A stretch of 6,484 bases of DNA from Nitrospiraceae bacterium (GTDB lineage: Bacteria > Nitrospirota > Thermodesulfovibrionia > Thermodesulfovibrionales > UBA1546): contig DOHC01000222.1 in the NCBI GenBank assembly GCA_003535475.1, positions 1-6,484 on the forward strand, in the 5' to 3' direction. Within the stretch, counting starts at the first letter, position 1, and each line of letters opens with the position of its first letter. The notes beneath the pieces were generated by a model. The model ran no database searches, had not been told where the DNA came from, and saw nothing but the letters and a program-made list of their open reading frames with translations. Position numbers and translations under genes: made by a program. Positions 1-5,527 of this stretch are shown one piece after another.

Positions 1-13
1 GTAACATTTATTG

Positions 14-75
14 TGAGTCAATTCGAACTTATACAAGAAGTTGACTTTTGTTCTGTATTTGATACAATTGACTCA
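14..75. repeat. Inverted 10-bp repeat flanking the promoter
   Basis: TGAGTCAATT at 14-23 is repeated as its exact reverse complement AATTGACTCA at 66-75, with 42 bp between the arms. The left arm lies upstream of the -35 box, and the right arm overlaps the end of the -10 box and the expected transcription start. Paired sites in this arrangement suit a repressor that bridges a promoter or occludes the -10. No regulator is visible in the window, so the operator role is inference. Confidence 0.4.
41..68 (+). promoter_or_regulatory. Sigma-70-type promoter of the FecR-domain gene
   Basis: A -35 box TTGACT (41-46) and a -10 box TACAAT (63-68) are separated by 16 bp. Each matches the consensus at five of six positions. 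Transcription would start near 75, just upstream of the ribosome binding site at 88-94, leaving a leader of about 25 nt. This position argues against translation starting at the GTG at 13, which lies upstream of the promoter. The call comes from pattern matching only; no transcript data were available. Confidence 0.6.
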
Positions 76-99
76 GAAAAGGTATCCGAGGAGGAATCT

Positions 100-1866
100 A
101 TGAAAATATTGAAATTCATAATAGCCGGTTTAATGCTTTTAATCACGGAATCTGCCTTTCCGGAAAACATCGGTGATATACGTTTGAGCCTTATTGACGG
201 CGATGTGCAAGTGAGCACTGCTGAAACTGAAGAGTGGGTCCCCGCGTCCATAAATATGCCTCTTAGAGGCAGCGACGGTTTATGGGTTCCGGAAGACGGA
301 AGGGTTGAACTCCAGATAAGAGAAGGCACATATGTAAGGTTTAATGGAAATTCATTAGTTAACATACTTACTTCGGAGGAAGGTTCATTCCAGTTTTATC
401 TCTCACAGGGGAATGCTTATGTTAATTTCAGCGGCAGAGAGGGAAGTGTAATTCAGATTGATACCCCGCTTTCTTCTATCAGGGTATATGAGATGTCGGT
501 TTTCAAGATTGATGTTAATGAAAACGGCGATACGACAGTCTCTGTAATAAAAGGATTGGTAGACGTAGAGAGCAGAAGCGGAAGGACAAGCATTAACGGC
601 AGAAAATCCATCTCTATAGAGAGCGACGGTTACGCCGCAGTTTCTTCCCTCGGTCCTTCCGACGAATGGGAGAGGTGGAACAGGGATAGAGACAGAAAAC
701 TTTCAGTAAAGACAGCCGGCTCAAGATATCTGCCCGAAGAACTAAGGACTTATTCTTATGATCTCGATAGGAACGGCAGATGGGTATACACTCCTGACTA
801 TGGTTATATATGGACCCCGACCGTCATTGTGTCAGTGGGCTGGTCTCCCTACAGAATAGGCAGATGGGTATGGATAGGAGGGGATTATGTCTGGATCTCT
901 TATGAGCCTTGGGGATGGGTTCCCTATCATTACGGCAGATGGGTATTCATCGGCCGAATAGGTTGGTGCTGGGTGCCTCCCGTAGCAGGAGCGGTTTATT
1001 GGGGGCCGGGATTTGTAGGATGGGTTTATACCCCTGCATATGTGGCGTGGGTTCCGCTGGCGCCCAGAGAAATATATTATGGTTACGGTTATTACGGACA
1101 TTACAGTATGGATATAAGAAGCGTCAGTATCACGGGAATAAGTGTGACGGTATATAAGAATGCCCATGTGACGAATGGGGTGACTGTTGTCAGCCGTAAT
1201 TCTTTTGTTACAGGCAAGCAGGAGAAGATAAATATAAAAGAAAATCCCTTTCTGAAGGAGAATATCCACATAGGAAGGCCAGATATAAAACCTGAAAAAA
1301 GAACTGCCGTGCCTGTGCTAAAGGAAATTCCTGAGAAGAAAAAGCTGCCGGTATCTTTGAGGGAAGTGAAGGTAAAAGAACTTAAAGAGAGCCGGCCTTT
1401 TGTTAAAGAAAGAAAGCGCTCCGTTATCTTACCAGGATCCCCTGAAAAGGCCATGCCTTTAAAAGAGCCTGGCATTAAACCCTTAAAGGAATATAAACCA
1501 GAGAAGAAAATACAGCCTTCAAAGGAAAAGGAGCCTGCAATAAAAGAGCGTTCAAAGAAACCGGGATATAAGATGTACCCCACGCCATCTGAAACTCCTC
1601 CTGTTGAGAAGATAAAACCTCAACCTTATGAGAAGGAAATCTTTGACAGGCCTGAACCTCAGAAAAAGAAACCGGACAAGATGCCGCCTTATATAAGGGA
1701 AAGTCCTGAGATGAAGCGTCAGGAACCAGGAGAATCTTTTTCACCCGTAAAGAAGCCGGCTAAGCCTGTAGAAAAACCCACTGTTCAGGAAGGCAAGCCC
1801 CAAGACGAAGAAGAGTCGCCGGCATCTCCTTTAAAGAAGACTAAAAGCCATAAAGAAGAAAAATAA
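100..1866 (+). CDS. Exported FecR-domain / DUF6600-like protein with Lys-Pro-rich tail
   Basis: The product is 588 aa starting at ATG 100, chosen because GAGGAGG (88-94) lies 5 nt upstream and a hydrophobic signal sequence follows at once (MKILKF, core about residues 6-16). Residues 25-185 are FecR-like: a G-D-V-Q-V strand, W46-VPA, LRGSDGLWV, then IQIDTPLSSIRV near 118-129. In classical FecR this fold signals to ECF sigma factors at the envelope; here no sigma factor or TonB receptor is adjacent, so that role is not supported. Residues 210-335 are rich in Trp, Tyr and Gly, with three GRW motifs (226, 254, 279) and blocks such as YEPWGWVPYHYGRW, as in DUF6600 proteins of unknown function. Residues 371-588 are low-complexity Lys/Pro/Glu sequence, probably disordered and basic. 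No transmembrane helix follows the signal, so the protein is probably periplasmic or cell-wall associated. The gene converges on the macro-domain gene 103 bp downstream. Domain assignment is by motif recognition; function is unknown. Confidence 0.85.
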   Translation: MKILKFIIAGLMLLITESAFPENIGDIRLSLIDGDVQVSTAETEEWVPASINMPLRGSDGLWVPEDGRVELQIREGTYVRFNGNSLVNILTSEEGSFQFYLSQGNAYVNFSGREGSVIQIDTPLSSIRVYEMSVFKIDVNENGDTTVSVIKGLVDVESRSGRTSINGRKSISIESDGYAAVSSLGPSDEWERWNRDRDRKLSVKTAGSRYLPEELRTYSYDLDRNGRWVYTPDYGYIWTPTVIVSVGWSPYRIGRWVWIGGDYVWISYEPWGWVPYHYGRWVFIGRIGWCWVPPVAGAVYWGPGFVGWVYTPAYVAWVPLAPREIYYGYGYYGHYSMDIRSVSITGISVTVYKNAHVTNGVTVVSRNSFVTGKQEKINIKENPFLKENIHIGRPDIKPEKRTAVPVLKEIPEKKKLPVSLREVKVKELKESRPFVKERKRSVILPGSPEKAMPLKEPGIKPLKEYKPEKKIQPSKEKEPAIKERSKKPGYKMYPTPSETPPVEKIKPQPYEKEIFDRPEPQKKKPDKMPPYIRESPEMKRQEPGESFSPVKKPAKPVEKPTVQEGKPQDEEESPASPLKKTKSHKEEK

Positions 1867-1969
1867 CAGACGAAAGAGGAAAACCCCATGAAAGACAAGT
1901 ATAAGTTCTCCTTAATACATTAGAGGAAATAAAGGAATGGAAGACGGGATTGGGGGATTGTATCTGAAG
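1867..1969. other. Convergent spacer with possible short ORF remnants
   Basis: This 103-bp stretch separates the stop codons of two converging genes. It contains no clear hairpin with a U-tract in either direction. ATG at 1888, with AGAGGA 8 nt upstream, opens an 11-codon frame (MKDKYKFSLIH, stop 1921-1923). After a one-base shift, the sequence reads on as NTLEEIKEWKTGLGDCI to a TGA at 1966-1968. This could be a small frameshifted gene remnant or chance. I see no basis for calling a functional peptide. Confidence 0.3.
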
Positions 1970-2524
1970 TTAGGGAGTTGATGGATTTATTTTCTCAAAC
2001 TCTCTCTTGAAATGCTCCATTATGTTGTCGTCATAGACGCAGAATTCAATGATTTCAAGTGAGGATTGAGGGTTTTTCCTGAGATAATCTGCTGATTCAT
2101 TAACAAGAATTTTTGCGCACCTGTCTTTTGGAAATCCGAAAATCCCTGAGCTTATCGCGGGAATAGAAATGCTCTTTAGCCCTTTTTCTGAGGCAAGGCT
2201 GAGGGTATTATTCACTGCATTCTTCAACTTGTTGTCCTCATCGCCTTCACCCATTTTCGGCCCTACTGTGTGAATGACAAATCTCGCAGGAAGCTTGCCT
2301 GCGCCTGTGATTACTGCTGTACCGGCAGGCGTAAACCCAATCCTGTCGCTTTCATCCTGAATAATCTGCCCGCCTTTTCTCACAATCGCCCCTGCAACGC
2401 CGCCTCCATGCTGGAGATGAGAGTTAGCTGCATTAACTATGGCATCCACATCTCTTTCAGTTATATCGCCCTGTACAAGACACAGTTTTTTGCCGTTGAT
2501 TTTGTGCTCTGTTATGAATTTCAT
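1970..2524 (-). CDS. Macro-domain protein, probable ADP-ribose-binding deacetylase/hydrolase
   Basis: The product is 184 aa, a single-domain macro protein of the usual length. Family motifs in order are QGDIT (18-22), IVNAAN (29-34), HGGGVAGAI (39-47), HTVGP (85-89) and IPAISSGIFGFP (120-131). These form the ADP-ribose pocket, including the phosphate-binding SSGIFG loop. Relatives remove the acetyl group from O-acetyl-ADP-ribose or reverse mono-ADP-ribosylation in the cytoplasm. The Asp found in MacroD/YmdB enzymes (GGGVDGAI) is Ala44 here, as in the archaeal Af1521-type loop HGGGVAYAI, so catalytic efficiency and true substrate are uncertain. ATG at 2524 was preferred over the ATG at 2563 because the macro fold begins directly after it and the 13 extra residues look non-conserved. 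There is no Shine-Dalgarno; TATAAT lies 6 nt upstream of the ATG. The gene is divergent from nfeD. Confidence 0.9.
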   Translation of the reverse strand: MKFITEHKINGKKLCLVQGDITERDVDAIVNAANSHLQHGGGVAGAIVRKGGQIIQDESDRIGFTPAGTAVITGAGKLPARFVIHTVGPKMGEGDEDNKLKNAVNNTLSLASEKGLKSISIPAISSGIFGFPKDRCAKILVNESADYLRKNPQSSLEIIEFCVYDDNIMEHFKREFEKINPSTP

Positions 2525-2530
2525 GGCTAT

Positions 2531-2536
2531 ATTATA
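2531..2536 (-). promoter_or_regulatory. -10 box for the macro-domain gene, 6 nt from its ATG
   Basis: Read on the minus strand, TATAAT occupies 2536-2531, is followed by ATAGCC, then by the start codon at 2524-2522. Transcription starting 7 nt after the box would begin at or beside the A of ATG, giving a leaderless message, which agrees with the absence of a Shine-Dalgarno. A weak -35 (TTAAAA, four of six matches) lies 18 bp upstream at 2560-2555. In AT-rich spacers such boxes can arise by chance, so confidence is moderate. Confidence 0.45.
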
Positions 2537-2546
2537 TAGGACTTTA

Positions 2547-2555
2547 TGGTATAAT
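2547..2555 (+). promoter_or_regulatory. Extended -10 promoter for nfeD, 6 nt from its ATG
   Basis: TGGTATAAT at 2547-2555 is a perfect extended -10 (TGnTATAAT), which can act without a good -35; none is visible. The hexamer ends 6 nt before the nfeD ATG at 2562, so the expected first transcribed base is the A of ATG or its neighbour. No Shine-Dalgarno precedes the gene, in contrast with the strong AAGGAGG of the next gene. This predicts a leaderless mRNA. Confidence 0.55.
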
Positions 2556-2569
2556 TTTAACATGTTAAA
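2556..2569. repeat. Perfect 14-bp palindrome over the nfeD start codon
   Basis: TTTAACATGTTAAA reads identically on both strands and is centred on the CATG that contains the nfeD ATG. It begins right after the nfeD -10 box and overlaps the predicted start of transcription. It also covers part of the region where a -35 for the divergent macro gene would lie. It could be a dimeric regulator site controlling both genes, but no regulator is encoded nearby and the palindrome may be coincidental. Confidence 0.4.
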
Positions 2570-3851
2570 GAGAACGCTTGCCCTTTTAACTTTCCTGTCT
2601 CTTTTCCTCTCAGTGCAGCTTTTTTCTCAGGAGCAAAAGAAAGATGTGCTGGTCATTACAGTCAACGGCGTTATAAATCCCGCCTCTGCTGAGTATATAG
2701 GCAAGAACATTAAAAAGGCTAATGAGCAGAAACGAGAGGCTATTGTAATAGAGCTTGATACGCCGGGCGGCCTTGATACATCAATGCGGGATATAGTCAA
2801 GAATATAATCGGAAGCGAAGTCCCTGTTATTGTCTATGTCTCACCAAGCGGAGCAAGGGCAGCCTCAGCAGGCGTTTTTATAACCCTTGCGGCGCATGTT
2901 GCAGCCATGTCTCCGGGCACAAACATCGGTTCTGCGCATCCTGTGGGAGTAGGGGAGAAGATGGATAAGGTAATGTCAGAAAAAGTTACGAATGATGCTG
3001 CCGCTTATATAAAATCACTCGCAGAAAGAACAGGCAGAAACTCAAAGTGGGCTGAGGACGCTGTGAGGAAAAGCGTGTCTGCTACGGAAGAGGAGGCGTT
3101 AAAGTTGAAGATTATAGACTTTGTGAGCAATGACCTTAATGCGCTTCTTTCAACCATAGACGGAAAAAAGGTAAAGACTGTTATGGGAGAAAGGATTTTA
3201 AAGACTGCAAATGTGAATATTGTTAGGGAAGAAATGAGCCTGAGACATAAGATTCTCAATTTTATCACTGACCCTAATGTTGCCTATATGCTCATGCTGC
3301 TTGGTTTTTATGGATTGTTCTTTGAACTTACAAATCCCGGCTCTATCTTCCCCGGCGTAATGGGAGGGATATGCCTCATACTTGCATTTTATGCATTCCA
3401 GACTTTGCCTGTAAATTATGCAGGGCTTCTCTTGATTATTCTTGCAATAATACTTTTTATACTTGAGGTAACGATAGTCTCGCACGGGGTTTTAACCATA
3501 GGCGGCATTATTTCTATGCTGCTGGGTTCATTAATGTTGTTTGAATCGCCGGGCCCTTTTATGAAACTGTCGCTTGCGCTGATCCTTCCTGCTGTGGTGA
3601 TGACAGCGCTGTTTTTTACTATTGTGCTGGGGCTTGCATACAAAGCTTATAAGAGAAAACCCGTGACAGGCTCCGAGGAGCTTGTCGGGCTGGAGGGTAT
3701 TGCAAATACGGATATAACAAAGGAAAGCGGCATGGTTTTATTGCACGGCGAGATATGGTCTGCGTATTCTGACGAACCGATTTCAAAGGGTGAAAAGATA
3801 ATAGTTGACTCTATAGCGGGATTAAGGGTAAAAGTAAGAAAACAAAAGTGA
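2562..3851 (+). CDS. nfeD: NfeD-family membrane-bound serine protease (long form)
   Basis: The product is 429 aa from ATG 2562, where a signal-like N-terminus begins (MLKRTLALLTFLSLFLSVQL). Residues 28-200 are a ClpP-like serine protease domain: the DTPGG stretch (66-70) and SPSGARAASAGVFI (94-107) with Ser102 as the expected nucleophile, and EKVTND (140-145) with Lys141 as the expected partner, by analogy with the Ser97/Lys138 dyad of Pyrococcus PH1510. Four to five membrane segments follow (about 239-257, 263-281, 287-306, 311-327, 338-360), then a soluble NfeD C-terminal OB-fold domain (about 370-428). Both catalytic residues are present, so it is probably active. The PH1510 homologue cleaves a hydrophobic C-terminal stretch of its stomatin partner, and here the slipin gene lies 60 bp downstream. 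Upstream ATG codons in frame fall inside the antisense macro gene and lack a signal sequence, so they were rejected. Confidence 0.93.
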   Translation: MLKRTLALLTFLSLFLSVQLFSQEQKKDVLVITVNGVINPASAEYIGKNIKKANEQKREAIVIELDTPGGLDTSMRDIVKNIIGSEVPVIVYVSPSGARAASAGVFITLAAHVAAMSPGTNIGSAHPVGVGEKMDKVMSEKVTNDAAAYIKSLAERTGRNSKWAEDAVRKSVSATEEEALKLKIIDFVSNDLNALLSTIDGKKVKTVMGERILKTANVNIVREEMSLRHKILNFITDPNVAYMLMLLGFYGLFFELTNPGSIFPGVMGGICLILAFYAFQTLPVNYAGLLLIILAIILFILEVTIVSHGVLTIGGIISMLLGSLMLFESPGPFMKLSLALILPAVVMTALFFTIVLGLAYKAYKRKPVTGSEELVGLEGIANTDITKESGMVLLHGEIWSAYSDEPISKGEKIIVDSIAGLRVKVRKQK

Positions 3852-3895
3852 ATAGTGACAGACTGACACTGATAACTGACACTATCACTAACACT
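3852..3895. repeat. Degenerate short tandem repeat in the nfeD-slipin spacer
   Basis: ACTGACACT occurs at 3862-3870 and 3875-3883, with a third copy ACTAACACT at 3887-3895, giving spacings of 13 and 12 bp. In addition ATAGTGACAG (3852-3861) can pair with CTGACACTAT (3876-3885) with one mismatch, forming a stem with a 14-nt loop. No U-tract follows, so it is not an obvious terminator. It could modestly attenuate or protect the message between the two genes; it may equally be slippage debris. Confidence 0.5.
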
Positions 3896-3911
3896 AAAAA
3901 AGGAGGCCAAT

Positions 3912-4685
3912 ATGCCAGGGATACCAGCAGGATTTATGGGGTTTTTAATAGTAATATTTCTGATACTCTATTTCTTCTCAAGCGCAATTAAGATATTGAG
4001 GGAATATGAAAGAGGTGTTGTATTCAGGCTTGGAAGGGTGATACCTGTAAAAGGTCCGGGGCTTGTAATTATAATCCCTGTGATTGACAAGCTTGTCAGG
4101 GTGAGTCTCAGGACGGTTACCTTTGATGTCCCGCCGCAGGATGTTATTACAAGGGATAATATCTCGGTCAAGGTGAATGCTGTCGTATACTTCAGGGTTA
4201 TGGACCCTATAAAGGCGATAACAGCTGTGGAGGACTTTTATTACGCAACATCACAGATATCCCAGACAACGCTTAGGAGCATTCTCGGTCAGAGCCAGCT
4301 TGATGACCTCTTGGCAAAAAGAGAGGATATAAATGCAGAACTTCAGAAGGTCATCGATTTTCAGACAGAGCCGTGGGGAATAAAGGTTACTGCAGTTGAA
4401 GTTAAGAATGTTGACCTCCCTGCAGAGATGCAAAGGGCGATAGCAAAACAGGCAGAGGCAGAGCGCGAAAGAAGGGCAAAAATAATCCATGCAGAGGGAG
4501 AGTTTCAGGCATCACAGAAACTTGCAGATGCTGCAAAGATAATCTCTTCAGAGCCTGCAACCTTACAGCTTAGGTTCCTGCAGACGCTTACTGAAATTGC
4601 CACGGAAAAGAATTCTACTATAATATTCCCTGTGCCGATAGATCTGATAAAACCATTTCTCGAGAAAAAGGGGAAAGCTGACTGA
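3912..4685 (+). CDS. Slipin / stomatin-like SPFH-domain membrane scaffold protein
   Basis: The product is 257 aa, the normal size for a bacterial slipin. AAGGAGG (3900-3906) lies 5 nt before the ATG, a strong start. One N-terminal hydrophobic segment (about 8-23) is followed by the conserved SPFH entry [12 protein letters not shown] (31-42), then [11 protein letters not shown] (46-56), [20 protein letters not shown] (73-92) and the TLRSILGQ block (120-127). Residues 170-215 ([20 protein letters not shown] and onward) form the charged coiled coil used for oligomerisation. Slipins build ring-like membrane scaffolds, and their operon partner NfeD is encoded directly upstream; in Pyrococcus NfeD cleaves the slipin near its hydrophobic C-terminus. 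Here the C-terminal hydrophobic patch [12 protein letters not shown] (235-246) is a candidate target. The last codons lie in a 17-bp direct repeat continuing past the stop. Identity is secure; the physiological role is not. Confidence 0.93.
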   Translation: MPGIPAGFMGFLIVIFLILYFFSSAIKILREYERGVVFRLGRVIPVKGPGLVIIIPVIDKLVRVSLRTVTFDVPPQDVITRDNISVKVNAVVYFRVMDPIKAITAVEDFYYATSQISQTTLRSILGQSQLDDLLAKREDINAELQKVIDFQTEPWGIKVTAVEVKNVDLPAEMQRAIAKQAEAERERRAKIIHAEGEFQASQKLADAAKIISSEPATLQLRFLQTLTEIATEKNSTIIFPVPIDLIKPFLEKKGKAD

Positions 4686-4698
4686 TAAAACCATTTCT
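4644..4698. repeat. 17-bp direct repeat spanning the slipin stop codon
   Basis: CTGATAAAACCATTTCT occurs at 4644-4660 inside the gene and again at 4682-4698, overlapping the stop codon, 38 bp apart. The following bases are also partly alike (CGAGAAAAAG against TGATAAACGG). This looks like a tandem duplication of about 38 bp at the 3' end of the slipin gene, with the second copy now out of frame and untranslated. Confidence 0.7.
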
Positions 4699-4779
4699 TG
4701 ATAAACGGTGAAGCGGTAGATAGGTGAAGAGGTTAATCGCTTTACTGCTTTATCAATTAACCGAATAACCGATTTACCG
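4699..4779. repeat. Interlocked complementary arms with 8-bp period in the slipin-TVP38 spacer
   Basis: Two stems interlock. Stem A pairs 4699-4705 with 4749-4755 (7 bp) and 4707-4715 with 4738-4746 (9 bp including two G-U pairs). Stem B pairs 4714-4721 with 4772-4779 (8 bp including one G-U) and 4731-4737 with 4756-4762 (7 bp), with a poorly paired middle. The arm order is a-b-a'-b' with almost no unpaired bases, so the stems are either alternatives or a partial pseudoknot. Stem B arms consist of 8-mers: CGGTGAAG, CGGTAGAT, AGGTGAAG, AGGTTAAT on the left (4706-4737) and ATTAACCG, AATAACCG, ATTTACCG on the right (4756-4779). It ends 5 nt before the Shine-Dalgarno of the next gene. No U-tract follows, so it is not a standard terminator. 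Confidence 0.55.
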
Positions 4780-4784
4780 GCTAA

Positions 4785-4804
4785 AAGGAGATACAGTAAA
4801 AATT
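4785..4804 (+). promoter_or_regulatory. Strong Shine-Dalgarno followed by a possible ATT start codon
   Basis: AAGGAG at 4785-4790 is the only good ribosome binding site before the TVP38-like gene. Downstream of it and in the gene's frame there is no ATG, GTG or TTG until 4844, 53 nt away. ATT at 4802, 11 nt past the site, would begin MKNRIWLRLL, a normal positively charged start to the first membrane helix. AUU initiation is known for infC. A recent ATG-to-ATT change or a sequence error would look the same. Confidence 0.45.
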
Positions 4805-4843
4805 AAGAACAGGATATGGCTCAGACTCTTAGTCCTGCTGCTG

Positions 4844-5515
4844 GTGATCGCTGGTTCAACGATAATCCTCTATCAGACGGGGCTTGTTTCTTTTTTTCTG
4901 AATAAAGAGAGGGTGACCGAGTTTCTCAATTCTTTAGGCCCTCTCTCATTTGTAGGTTTTATAATTCTGCAGGCAATTCAGGTTATCGCCGCTCCTATTC
5001 CCGGAGAGGTTACCGGCTTTATTGGCGGTTACCTTTATGGCATAGTCATAGGTATAGTGCTCTCCACAATCGGTTTAACCATCGGCTCATGGGCGGCCTT
5101 TACTCTTTCAAGAGTTCTCGGAAGGCCTTTTGTTGAAAAATTCATTAAAAAGAAAACAATGGAGAGGTATGATTACCTTCTTCACCACAAGGGCGCATTC
5201 CTTGTGTTTCTGTTGTTTCTTATACCGGGCTTTCCAAAAGATTCTCTATGTTATATTCTCGGTCTGGGGCACCTGACGACAAAGGAATTCATCATCATCA
5301 GCACAGTAGGCAGATTTGCCGGCACTGTCCTGCTGACGCTTGGGGGAAGTTATATCCACAACCAGCAGTATTACAGGTTTTTTATACTTCTGGGCGCTGC
5401 TGTCGTTGCTGTTTTTTTATCAATGGCATATAAAGACAAGCTTGAAAGGCTTTTCAGAATATGGCATGTTACCTCAAGAAGGAAAGCAGGGAGGGCAAAA
5501 AAAGATAGAGAGTAA
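4844..5515 (+). CDS. TVP38/TMEM64 (VTT-domain, DedA-like) integral membrane protein
   Basis: Given from the first canonical codon, GTG 4844, the product is 223 aa; from the more plausible ATT at 4802 it is 237 aa, and residue numbers below use that longer form. An N-terminal helix (about 6-28) is followed by the VTT domain: QVIAAPIPGEVTGFIGGYLYG (60-80), the GSWAAFTLSRVLGRPF segment (95-110) and LFLIPGFPKDSLCYILGLG (138-156), the last two typical of TVP38/TMEM64 proteins. Re-entrant Pro/Gly-rich loops of this kind occur in DedA and VTT proteins, some of which move lipids between leaflets; its cargo here cannot be deduced. Hydrophobic segments at about 162-182 and 190-209 precede a basic tail (KAGRAKKDRE). 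It lies in the same direction as nfeD and the slipin gene, 158 bp after the latter (116 bp if ATT is used), probably in one transcription unit. It converges on the methyltransferase gene with a 12-bp gap and no visible terminator. Confidence 0.88.
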   Translation: MIAGSTIILYQTGLVSFFLNKERVTEFLNSLGPLSFVGFIILQAIQVIAAPIPGEVTGFIGGYLYGIVIGIVLSTIGLTIGSWAAFTLSRVLGRPFVEKFIKKKTMERYDYLLHHKGAFLVFLLFLIPGFPKDSLCYILGLGHLTTKEFIIISTVGRFAGTVLLTLGGSYIHNQQYYRFFILLGAAVVAVFLSMAYKDKLERLFRIWHVTSRRKAGRAKKDRE

Positions 5516-5527
5516 AAATTACCCTGT

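Noticed and set aside
13..99. Upstream GTG start for the FecR-domain gene, adding 29 residues
   Set aside because: The extension contains the predicted promoter, lacks a ribosome binding site and would bury the signal peptide; ATG 100 has GAGGAGG at 5 nt.
832..1269. Minus-strand open frame of 145 codons inside the FecR-domain gene
   Set aside because: It is an antisense shadow of the Trp/Tyr-rich block; no start signals and no recognisable domain.
1101..1583. Minus-strand open frame of 160 codons opposite the Lys/Pro tail
   Set aside because: The Ser/Phe/Gly-rich translation is the expected antisense of Lys/Pro/Glu codons, with no supporting signals.
2439..2561. Upstream 41-residue extension of NfeD
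   Set aside because: It overlaps the antisense macro gene and is not signal-like; the true signal sequence begins at ATG 2562.
2525..2563. Upstream ATG (2563) for the macro-domain protein
   Set aside because: This ATG is the reverse side of the palindromic CATG at the nfeD start; the 13 added residues do not look like part of the macro fold.
4699..4755. Rho-independent terminator after the slipin gene
   Set aside because: The stem is good, but it is followed by ATTAACCGAA and not a U-tract, and the stem has a long 22-nt loop.
4706..4779. CRISPR array or iteron-type origin
   Set aside because: The units are only 8 bp, degenerate and inverted, with no spacers, no cas genes and no replication protein gene nearby.
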